From Phoronis australis (lineage: Eukaryota; Phoronida; Phoronidae): DNA of 64,000 nt. The notes beneath the pieces are model-generated. The model searched no databases and was not told the origin of the DNA. It saw nothing but the letters and a program-made list of their open reading frames with translations. Both the position numbers and the translations under genes were made by a program. This document shows, in pieces, positions 1-11,000 of the stretch (position 1 is the stretch's first letter; each line of letters starts with the position of its first letter). The DNA is taken from the NCBI GenBank assembly GCA_002633005.1, contig NMRA01000295.1, positions 314,240 to 378,239 on the forward strand. The letters run 5' to 3'.

Positions 1-304
1 AACCCAAGTTAGACAGTAGTTGACTGAATTAGAAAATGAATCGTGAAAAAGGTCAATTGAGACACACTTTCTTGATTACGGCGCCAGGTGCTCTTTGATG
101 CTTTGGTGATGTTTTTCGTTTCGGTACCGTCGCGGCGCGTGCAGCTGGTGCTCAGTCTTACCCACATCTCCTTACCAGTGTCCCATTCTCACTTCACCTT
201 CTGGCCAAAATGCACTTATTAAATGAAGAAAATGTTCTACCTTGTTTGAAAATATTTCGTCAGCCATACAACACATATGCTTGCACATGCCGTCTTAGTT
301 GAAC

Positions 305-790
305 CAGGGCTTGGAATTTTCCGGGGAAACGCGGATTTCTGCTTTTTTCAAATGTGCTTTCCGCTTTTTTATAATATTTCCGCGTAAAAAAATCGGATTT
401 GATATAAAATTTCCGCGGCAAATTCCTTTCTTACCGCGGCGTTGCAGACGACGTTCACCTCGAAAAGCGGAAGTTGCTCTTTATGTTTCGGAGGAACGTA
501 AATTGTCAACATTGCCGGGGCATCTGGGACAGCTTGGTGGGATTTTCAATAGCGTCTCGTGTTATTGTTAAGTGTGGCGACAAATACTACCGCTCTGCAG
601 CCGGACGGGCGAGCTAAAAGGACGCAGACGCATGCTACTGATGGTGGTAACGTTTTTTTTTTCTTTTTTTTTAGTCCTCCCGATTTTTGTCGGGGAAAGG
701 TTAACATTGACCATTTCAAGGCTGGTTATCGGGCATGATTTGGGCCGTAAAAGTTTCCGCGTTTTTTGTCACTGGTCATTCCAAGCCCTG
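305..790 (+). mobile_element. 486-bp MITE with perfect 13-bp inverted ends
   Basis: Left end CAGGGCTTGGAAT (305-317) and right end ATTCCAAGCCCTG (778-790) are exact reverse complements; TTGAAC directly flanks both (299-304, 791-796). It holds no transposase; the two frames inside are AT-rich non-coding translation. Superfamily not assigned. Confidence 0.85.
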
Positions 791-929
791 TTGAACGTTG
801 TGTAGAGTTATCGAACGTTAAAAGTGTGTTTTGAGTAGGTGTTGGTATTTAGTTCATGTAGATGAATTTAGTAGCTACATCTACGTTAATATAAGGTGAC
901 CTAGAATTGAATCTGTAAAGATTTCCATC

Positions 930-1002
930 TTGACCGGGTCTCGAACATGGGACCTCCTGGTTTCTGTGCAGACATTCTAGTCCACCGTGCTGCGTGGGCC
1001 AC
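930..1002 (-). repeat. tRNA-like relic (pol III boxes)
   Basis: Minus strand: CACGGTGGACTAGAATG (A-box-like) and, downstream, CCCATGTTCGAGACCCGG (B-box-like), spaced as in a tRNA. No poly-A or target duplication is clear. Confidence 0.5.
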
Positions 1003-1883
1003 TGGTCAAACACAGAGATCCAATCAGTCTAGTGAAAGACTTGACATCCATGTTGTTGGACATTTGTAACATGAAGGATCGACAACGACTGGTACTGTGT
1101 ATGTACTTGTACAGTCATACACGAAAGATGGTGAACGTGCATTGCCTGAGCTTCTGTTGATCATTCATATTACGTTTGGATATATTGTGTTTTAAATCTG
1201 CATGCAAGTCTATGACGGCTAGTTGTCATCTCGTGAGTGAAACTATCTAGTACTTTAACCCTATCCAGTCCCTTAGCTACAACTGTGCCAGTATCCAGAT
1301 GTTTTCAAAGATTCTGATGTTAGTAAAGTTAAAACCGTAGTTCTGCCAAATATCAACAGGTGGCATTTCTGCGCAGGCAGGTTAACATGTTTGCAACAAA
1401 AGGAATCCTGTGGTAGCGGTATGTGAAAGTAAAATATTAAATCATTTTCGTTGTTTTTTCTTGATGTCTTATTAACCAATCACGTTAATCGTACAGATGT
1501 CAAAGCAGCAAAGTCTGCTTTTTGAAGATGATTTTTATGAATTTTTTGTCAATAGGATTAGGCGACTGAGAAATTAACATGCAGCGATATGCAAAACTAA
1601 GGTAATCAAAGCATCCAAATTTTTATAAGATTTCAAATTTAATTCGGGCTGGAAAGGGTTATGTGTGTTGCAACAAGTTGTTTTACTCCCCACTGTACGT
1701 TGATGTCTTTCTTGAGCTGTACTTGAGTATCAGTGAACTTGACTTGTAAATGAATGTTTGCATGTGTGCTTGACTCGTGTGTGTCAGTGTGCGTGTGTGT
1801 CGGTGTGCGTCTCATGATTCATCGACTACCCGTGGCATGCTCGATGTGATCCACTGCATTCTACGGCCCGTTGTTGTTTGCAG

Positions 1884-2041
1884 AGAGAGCCACTGCGAGA
1901 TCGAGCGGCGCCGGCGCAACAAAATGGCCACCTACCTGAGCGAGCTGTGCGAGATGGTTCCGGCCTGCAGCACTCTGGCCCGTAAGCCAGACAAGCTGAC
2001 CATCCTCCGCATGGCAGTCTCGCACATGAAAACACTGCGAG
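1884..2041 (+). CDS. ARNT: ARNT bHLH exon A (alternative 1)
   Basis: Acceptor 'ttgtttgcag' ends at 1883 and the donor 'gtaatg' begins at 2042. The exon enters in phase 2 (its first base finishes an Arg codon) and leaves in phase 1. It encodes 52 whole codons starting [14 protein letters not shown] and ending SHMKTLR, that is the basic region, helix 1, loop and helix 2. The basic region is close to vertebrate ARNT ([14 protein letters not shown]), with the His, Glu and last Arg that contact the GTG half-site in class B bHLH proteins. It is 488 bp upstream of a homologous exon of the same length and phase, so it is probably used in place of that exon, not with it. Confidence 0.96.
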
Positions 2042-5000
2042 GTAATGTGTTACACACAGCGCCCTCTAACCACCTGCTACAACTATTGCCGTTGTATTGT
2101 CTGCCTGTTGTTGGCATCTTCTACTGTTTGTACCCACCCTCTTCTGTTGCTGCAATTGATGTTGATGGCTTGGTTTCGTTCAATTTTGTTATGGCATGAT
2201 GCTGAGAAAGTTTTTAAATTTGTCATTTTTCACTTAATAGGATTTTTCTGTTAATATAATGGGCTCATTTTGAAAAAGATTCAAATCATCCAGCTCTTCA
2301 GGTTTGATTTTGAACTTTGTAAAATTTCTGCCTGGAAAATAGCTGTCGCAGTTTCTCTTTTGAAATCCTGTCAACTTTTGCCCAAGTTGGTTTCCTCATG
2401 CATCGTGACAAAGCAATGCGGAACAGGGCGACATCACCGTGGCAACGACTCCCCAGTGCCATCTCTTCCTCATCCGGGCATGCTTCCAAAGAACATTCAC
2501 TTCACCGACTCATCACGTGTTTCTTGCAGAGACAATCACCGACAGATTGAAAGCCGCCGTCGCCTTAAGATGGCCGCCTATGTTAACGAGCTGTGCGACT
2601 TGGTGCCAGCTTGTAGCACGCTGGCTCGTAAGCCAGATAAACTGACAATTCTGCGGTTGGCGGCGGCGCACATGAAGACGCTACGAGGTAACGTCACGTG
2701 TTCGCATTGAACCTTCCCCACTGAGTCGATAGTTGGTGTGCTTTTCTTGCATTTCCTTTTTCACACTGCACACGTGAAGCCACCACAAGACCGCAACACT
2801 ACCACCAACACCGGGATGGCTGCGTCAAGCTTTCTCAGTTGAGCTGATTGTTGTACTTATCATTCCATTTTCCAACTCACACCTCTTGGCCCATTTCTCT
2901 CACTGTGCTCTGAATTCTCATTCTTCTGTTCTCACACTGACAAGAGCCTCCTGAACTTTACACCTAAGGTATGCTGTTATGTTTGTTTCATTGTGTTCTG
3001 TTACCTTATCTCAGGCTGGACTGGCAGCCTTCTCCGTGAGTCACGCACCATTGTGTGATGGTCATGCAATTCTGTTCCATTTAGGCTCTTTATGTTTGTT
3101 TGGCCAGAATTGAGTGTACTACTTTATTGTAATTTTTACACTCTCTGTTAGAGGTTTCCTGAATTACAATCGCGTATGTTTACTCTAGCTCACACCTGGT
3201 GCGACTTTCACATTCACTTTGGCAAGCGTAATGCGTTCCACAATTTTGTTTTGATGCTGTGCTTGTTTTCAATTGTCATGGAAAGTGGTTCTCTGCCACT
3301 GAAGTAGAAGTCGAATTGTTCACCACACAAGATGTCTGTTTAATGTTGGAGTGTGTTAAATGTATGTTTTTATGTTTTTTTTTTTCGTCAAAACTGACAG
3401 GCAGTTTGTATTCGTTTCAGAATCTCTGTGTTTAGTGAGATAATTTATCCTTTAGAAATAATTGGTTGCAACTTATTGATTACAACATACTTTGCCAGGA
3501 AAGTCATTAGCATGACGCGCAAGCTTCCCATAAGCAGCTAAAATTAATATTTTGATTTCTTGTTAAGTTTAAAAATTTATTTAGTAGTTACTTTCTGTGT
3601 TTTTCTGAGTTAGTTTTCGTGATTTTTTTGTTGCAGGTACTGGGAACACAGGGGCTGATGGTTCATACAAGCCGTCTTTTTTAACAGATCAAGAACTGAA
3701 GCATTTGATATTGGAGGTGTGTACCGAAACTGGAAGTTGTCATGGTGTGATCAATCGAACTGATTTAGTCTCCACGCATTTTTAATTAATTTAGGTCAAA
3801 TCTTGATTGGAAATGAGGTTTTGATGAATTCTATGCTGGTGTGTGCTAACTGTCCATAACATGTTTTATGTTGGTATTTATTAATGGTACTTTGTGATAG
3901 GCAGCACAGCACCCCAGATTGATGAAACTAAACAGTAACATGCCCTTGACATCATATAAAGTATGAATTTGTAAAGGTCGTGTACCATTTTATGGATCGA
4001 TGAAAATTTTTGCGTGTGTTTGTTAGGGCTGTTTTAAAGGTTTTATCTGGCTGATATAGAGGGCCCTGAACATGTCCAAATTTGGCTAACTTTAAAAAAT
4101 CATATCTCAGAAGTGGCTGATCAGATTCATGAAAACCCTAATGTGCTGTAACAGAGGATATTGCACAAATGTGTAATGGGAAGTGCCAAAGTAATTTCGA
4201 GTGGAGTATGAAGTTTATACCCAGCGCCCTGGTGTCGAGACTTTTCCTACTTTATGCCAACTGTTGACTGTAAAGGGACGTGTTTCATTTTGCATGAATG
4301 GACAGTGTCCCATAGTTCATTGCACTCTCTCCGTATGAAGGTCAATCAGACGTCTGCTCACAAATAATTTCTTCAAAAACGTGGAGTTAGAGTTTGTTTT
4401 ATTTTAGCAACCAAAGCCTTATGTTTTTTTTGTTTGTTTGTTTGTTTGTTTGTTTGTTTGATATACGGATTCATCGATTGCTTTGATGAGTTTCATATTT
4501 TGCTCATTTCCTATTCTCAGGCCGCAGATGGTTTCCTGTTTGTCACTCAGTGTGACACTGGACAGGTTATCTATGTGTCCGACTCGGTAACACCTGTACT
4601 CAATCAACCTCAGGTAAGTACATCTGTGGCAGCACATTTAGAACCCTCCATTTACTGGTTACTGTCAGTAGTTAGAGAAATGCATTTTTAGGAAATTAGT
4701 TGCCGAAGTAGACGTTCTTTTGCTTCTTTACCTGTCCTTTTGTATTCAGGCATTTCCATCTTTGTTAAATCGCTGCTCAAGCTAGTTGATTGTTATGGCT
4801 GAAGATCAATATGAATTGGTAATTGAACACGGACCAAAAATTACATTTACTTTATTCTATTTGGCATGAGTATAAGTGGTTCTCTCTCTCTCTTAGCAAT
4901 AGTGACATACCTCTGTGTGTTTTTTTTTTGGCTTCAAATTTTCCATATTTGGTGGCAATAAATATTGTGGCAGTCTTCTTTTTCCAAAAATGAAATTAAC

Positions 5001-8000
5001 GACTGTCTGTGCAGGTTTTTTTGTTGCATTGTTAGTTACAAGGCATGTCGCTTCTTTGTCAGTTGCAGCTCTGAAATGCTTTGCGGTCGTACTTTTCAAA
5101 ACTAAGTCAATCATGCTAGTTATATTTTTCTACCTCCACTGCAGAAAAAAGTTAAATTCACGACATGGCTGTTTGACGTCTTTGTTTAACCCCTGTAGGG
5201 CGAGTGGTACAGGAAGTCCCTTTACGAACTGGTGCACCCTGAGGATGTTGACAAACTTCGGGAGCAGCTGTCAACGTCGGAGCCACAGAACGCCGGCAGG
5301 ATACTTGACCTCAAAAGTACGTTGCGCTCCAATTCCATGAACGTGCATATGCACTTGGTTAAGATTCTGCGCCATAGTGCAAAGTTTAACCCTTTTACAT
5401 GAATTTAAAAATTCTTGTTAAACAGTCAAGACAAGTGCTTAATCGCAACACTTGTTAGCTTTTACATGTTGGCCTTGGAGGTGGTAACTAGTCTTCATAT
5501 TGGCTTAGAATTCTGCAGAGGGTTGTAAAACATGGGTGTCGTTCACAAGCAATTGGCTTTTTGAAATTGACATGCTAAGTTAGTGAAAGCAGCTCTTTGT
5601 GAAACCTGCTCTTAGCCATAAACTGTCCCAGTTGGACTGTGTGACTAAACATAGTTTAACAAAGGGTTTCTGGTCTTGGGTGTGAAGAAAATCATTTTAT
5701 TACCCCTTTTGGATAGTTGAATAGCCAGGCCTACATGAATTTTCTTTGTGTGCAGTGTGCATGGCCTTGAGTCACTTTCGTAATTAAATGATCACTTGTT
5801 ATTGACTCGCCTTGTCTTCGTTGCCGTTGTCCCATAAAATATTGCAGAGACTAAATATTTTTGAATCCATTCAGAGAAATCACTGTTTTCTTTTATCCAC
5901 AAACGTTTCTTTCAGCTGGAACAGTGAAGAAGGAAGGCCATCAATGTATGTGCTCAGTCTGTGGAATAAGTATTCTTTTTGTTGATTTCAATTTGTGAAC
6001 ATTCGTGACTTGTCACATAAATATTGCCTCAACAGGTATCGCCATATATGAAGTTCTGACAGTTGTAATCATTGTCCTAACATATATATTTGGCTTTCGG
6101 TTTCATCGACATCAGTATCATTTATGAGCATATTTGGTGTATTCAAAGGCAATAGCCAAGGGCAACACGTTTGTGTGTACGCCAGGCACGCGTGTATTGT
6201 GAAGCAACTTGCACCAGTGTCGTAGATGCACATTTTAATTTGGACACTGTCGCTGTCTTTTATTGCAGCGTCCATGAGGTTGTGCATGGGCTCGCGACGG
6301 GGCTTCATTATTCGCATGAGACTAGGCGGTGTGCAGATTGATCCGATGGCCGCCAATCACACTGTGCGCATTCGCCAGCGTAGCACGCTGGGCCCCTCCC
6401 CCGACGGACACCAGTACGCTGTCGTGCACGTAACGGGATACATAAAGAACTGGCCGCCCTCTGGTGAGAACATTTGATTGTTGCGTTGTATTTCTGTAAT
6501 GTTAACGGGGCACATAATACAGTTTCTGTGGTGTGGTAAAGTAATCACACGGTAATCAGTTTCTGGCCTGGGACCAGCTTCTTCTTGTTTTAAATAAGTC
6601 AGATTTTTAATTTGTCTTCTATAAATATTGTATTTCAGACCAGAGTGAGGCAATAAGATTGTTAAAATTCAAATTAGGTTGATTTTTTGTAACGTTATGC
6701 GTCTATACATCTCGGGAATTTTTGAGTCAGATACAAAATTTCCCAAATGCCATGTGTCCTTGCATTCTGTGACGATAATTGCATAAAAGTTTAATAAGTA
6801 CTTCTGTTACCTCAGGACTTCCGTAGTTTCATTGACGAACAATCCGAAACCATTCAAATATAGTAAAAAATTGAAAGATCCAGCAACTTCAACTAAAATT
6901 ACCAAGTGAACTCTTAAACTCTTAAAGCAGTTCGTGACTATTGGAATTGGAAACATGTTAAAGTTATGTATAATCTTTTCGATAAGTCTGCATTTTGCCA
7001 AATATCTACACATTAAGTTAAACTGTAAAAATTAACTCAGAGTCTGTAAAATGATATATTTCCTGAATGTAGAAATCCTGTAGACTTTGATTTATTGTGA
7101 TGTGTTGTTAATTGGGTCACGTGACATCTTCTCTATGTTCATAAAATTTAGGATGAAAGAGAAGTGCAACGTTATCAATAATGGCCAAGTTTCATTTGAT
7201 TTAGATTTCATGAGGAAATCTTGAAAAAGCTGATGGTTTTATGAAATAATTTGTTATATGCAACTTTTGATTTTTTCATAAAAAATGATAAAAGAAACAT
7301 TTTTGATTGCCCCTCATGCATAAGTGGAACATTTTAAAAGCTTCTACACGGTTAGCAGAAGGTCCTGCGTTCGAGTCCCGGTCGGGGGGCAGAAATCTTT
7401 TTCGGACTTATATTCATTAGGTCACATGATGTGACCAAAAAGGTGGCGGGTTGAACGGGATAAACTATTTCCAGCATTTTAAAAGCAATTCCTAGTGTCT
7501 TGGAGAACAGTGTGAAATACATAACGTGGAAGTTTCAACCAAGCTTGGAATTTTCCTATTTTAAGAAGATTTCCTCTTTTTTGGTGTCGATTTCGTCTTA
7601 TTGGATTTCCAGTTTCCTCTTTCTTCGTCGTATCATCAATTTCACTTTATTCATGCAGAAATGTTAATTTCACTTACGTTTTACAACACAAATTGTATTT
7701 CTGTCACACAAGCCTATTGGTGGAACCATACCTCACTAAGAAAATTTTCCTAGTTTTTGTCGAGCCCTGTTTGAAATGAATCTGATGAGCCATTCTTGAG
7801 ATATATTCTTCCAAAGTTAGCAAAGTTTGGACATTCTTCCAGGCTCCTACTTATAACCTTAAATCTGGTAATCATTGTTGTAGGTGTACAGTTAGATCGT
7901 AGTGACACAGACGATGGCCACGGTTCCAACAACTGCTGCCTTGTGGCCATTGGTCGATTGCAGGTGACCTCATCACCCAACTGCAGTGACCTCAACAATC

Positions 8001-11000
8001 CTAATGCTACGGAATTCATCTCGCGCCATAGTGTTGATGGGAAATTCACATTTTTAGACCAGAGGTACTTTGTGCCTTGTGTAGAACTGCGGAATCATTC
8101 TTCTGATGTTGCTGCCCAGTGTCCTACTACTGAACTGGTGATTGCAAACCGTTAAGGATTTTTCCCCAAAAATTCAATAGTTTTCCGTGCCACTCCTAAC
8201 AATTCTTTAATACGTGTCAAGTTTGCTACTTGTTAGGAAATACTTTAAATGATTTCAGTCACAAAGCAAATTGGCCATTTTCAGGGGTTTTTGGCGGTTT
8301 TAGCTGATTTGAACTTCAATTTGTCTGGATCTGCATGGAATTTTACACACTAATTTTATAGATCTGTTAGCCAGGGAGCTACTACAATTTTTTATTCTCC
8401 AAGCAAATGAGATATTGGATGCGAAATATGAAGACTTGAATTCTTTAAAGAAGTCTTTTTTATTTGAGGGTAAATTCTTTTGCAAATTCGTTGTAAGTTC
8501 TTTGATATTAGAATCAAATCTAGCCCAAGTGTTGTTAATGCGATATACCCTGTCTATTAGAGTTTTAATGAGACCTACTTTATAAACAAAGGATGTGAAG
8601 CTATGAAAACAACGAATTTGTAAAAGAATGGCTATCCCCTAGAATTAGTCAATAGAGTACTGAAAGCAAGACTCCAACGTAACCCTGATGATGTTCATCC
8701 TGTAGACAAAACTAACTACAAGTACTTTAAAATACCCTATGTTGGGTTTTACGCCAAAATTGCTCAACGAAAACTCAACAAATTGGTGAATGATTACTGT
8801 TTGAACTTAAGAGTTGTATTAACATTCAAGTCTCTAAAACTGTCGAGTTTATTTAACCGTAAGGACAAAATTTCTATGGGTCTACAGTCCAAGGTAGTAT
8901 ACAAATTTATCTGTGCTGGATGTGGCTCCAGTTATATAGGCGAAACTGTTCGCCATTTGAAAACCAGGACCAAGGAACATCTAAATTCTGACAGTAATTC
9001 ACATGTAAATATTCACCTGCAGAGCTCCAATCATTGTTATCAGCAGTGCTCTTTCAATGACTTTGCAATAATAGACCAGGCAGTAACAACAAAGGAGCTT
9101 AAAATTCGTGAGGCTTTACATATCAGTTGGTGCAAGCCCAATCTCAATAGGCAACTGACACACCACAGGTTGTCATTGTTGGTCTAGTTCATTGTCACTC
9201 CCTGTAACTGACTGTATCTGTGCTTCATTACTTGTTGCTGGGCCTAGCTAGGTGGCCACTGTATCTGAGGATGGTGTTTAATAAATGACACCGAAACATG
9301 TCAAGTTTTAAAACCGTTGTTGTTTTCTTGAATATATGCTGTTACTTGCTATCATGGAACTCCACCTTAACCATTTGGAGCTGTTCAGTCTGGACACGGC
9401 GGCCATTACACCTATACCTCTCACACAGGCATTGACATTATATAAAGTTACTTGAAGTTAAACTGTGTGAATGTGTGAGGGTAGTCTGTTGACATTCAAC
9501 CATTTTATTGCAGTTTTAAAGCTGATCGAAAGGTGACTCAAAACCAGAAAGTCAACAATATTGCTTGCTCATACTTTTCTCCTCTGCTTAGCCTGATGAA
9601 AAAATTTTAGGTCTCTTGGAATTTTATGAACAGCTTTGTGATGAGCGCAACTCTAGACCAAAAATTGTCCTTATTTGTCTAATCCCAACTTACAAGGCTT
9701 TCTCATTTTACAGGGTCAGTGCAGTGCTGGGCTATCAGCCTCAGGAGCTACTGGGAAAGTCATCCTACGAGTTTTTCCACCCCGAAGACCAACCACTATT
9801 GCGAGATACATTCGAAAGAGGTGAATGCTGTCAGTTTAATATTTCCTTCTGAGGCTAGTTTGTCTTGACGTGTGTCATTCAGTTCATCTTTGTGTCAGGG
9901 TTACAAAACTGCAAATCTTTCAACAGGTATTTGATTTAAGAGCGACATCATTTTGAAATCGAAATTCCTCACTCTCATGCAGTTTGCCAGTCTTAGTAAC
10001 TGACTTTTCAATAATTTTTACTGTTTTCTTGTTAGTTTTCTACTGTAGCCAAAAGTATTCACACAAAATGACCCAGAATCTCCCGTCACGACGGCTGGGT
10101 AGAATCTGAATTCATCATTGGAACAGTGTCCCATGGTGACTGGCGTTGAAGGATAATTACCAGGGACAGTAAGAAGTTGGATTCTGTAATTCGAATTTTA
10201 TCGCCATAATAGTTATTATCAGTAAACTTTGTTGTGAACAGAATTAGACGTCATGATGGGGAAATTTGTTCGATTACTTTTTTCTGATTACTTTTGCCTT
10301 GTGCTGTATTGCTTAGTTTTACTTTTGCCTTGTGCTGTATTGCTTAGTTTTACTTTTTTGTGGTGTCCATATTGTGTCACTGTATTCCGTGATTTTTTTC
10401 TTATTTAAAATTTTCATTTGTTTAACAGTGAAGTTGATAATGTATGAACATTTCCTTGTCGTGCAATAATACTTTCCATCTGCCTAGTGTTGAATTTGAA
10501 AGGTCTCAAAATGTACCATATACATAAACTTTCCCTTCTCATTTGTGTGTCGTCTCATTTCCCACCTTTCTTGAATAGTCATCTGGTTTCCACGGTTTTC
10601 AATATCCATTAAACGTTTCTTCTCTCTGGTAACGTTTGGTTTCTAATCTCCCTAATTTTCCTTCCTTTCATCTGCCTAGTGTTAAAGTTGAAAGGTCAGG
10701 TCGTGTCAACTATGTCATTTGGTGTCTAATCTCCCTAATCTTCCTATTTTACATCTACCCAGTGTTAAAGTTGAAAGGTCAGGTCGTGTCCACAATGTAC
10801 CGTATCCGTGCCAAGACCAATGAGTGGGTGTGGCTACGGACCAACTGCTTCAGCTTTCAGAACCCTTACACTGATGAGGTGGAGTATATTGTCTGCACTA
10901 ACTGTCTGAACAAGTGAGTAGACGGGCTGGGGATGTGGGCAGGGGGGGTGAACCAGGGGGTGTGGACCGTGTTTGGCACCTCATAGCATTGTAGGGACAC

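Larger units (their letters stand above)
1..1883 (+). other. Upstream of the first recognised ARNT exon
   Basis: Presumably intron of ARNT, because exon A starts in phase 2 and needs an upstream coding exon ending in two bases of an Arg codon. No such exon, promoter or start codon could be recognised. Contains the 486-bp MITE, a tRNA-like relic and, near 1777-1810, a GT-rich run. Confidence 0.6.
8467..9330 (+). mobile_element. Penelope-like retroelement fragment with GIY-YIG domain, broken and partly inverted
   Basis: On the + strand, 8624-9187 reads [20 protein letters not shown], then [20 protein letters not shown], then a CxxC-like spacer and the GIY-YIG motif [19 protein letters not shown] followed by EH. 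This order, reverse-transcriptase C-terminus then GIY-YIG endonuclease, is typical of Penelope-like elements, which insert by target-primed reverse transcription. One in-frame stop (8621-8623) sits just before KNGYP where Gln is expected. The preceding part of the RT thumb ([20 protein letters not shown]) is found on the opposite strand between about 8490 and 8605, so that piece is inverted. Most of the RT domain is missing. It sits in the intron between ARNT exons 8 and 9 and is not part of ARNT. The 3' tail after the stop at 9187 carries a hammerhead-like motif. Confidence 0.8.

Noticed and set aside
299-805. Two consecutive frames that could be an upstream ARNT exon
   Set aside because: They fall within the 486-bp MITE and match nothing in the ARNT N-terminus.
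1884-2687. Exon B as a retained exon in the same mRNA as A (double bHLH protein)
   Set aside because: A ends in phase 1 and B needs phase 2, so A-B splicing shifts the frame.
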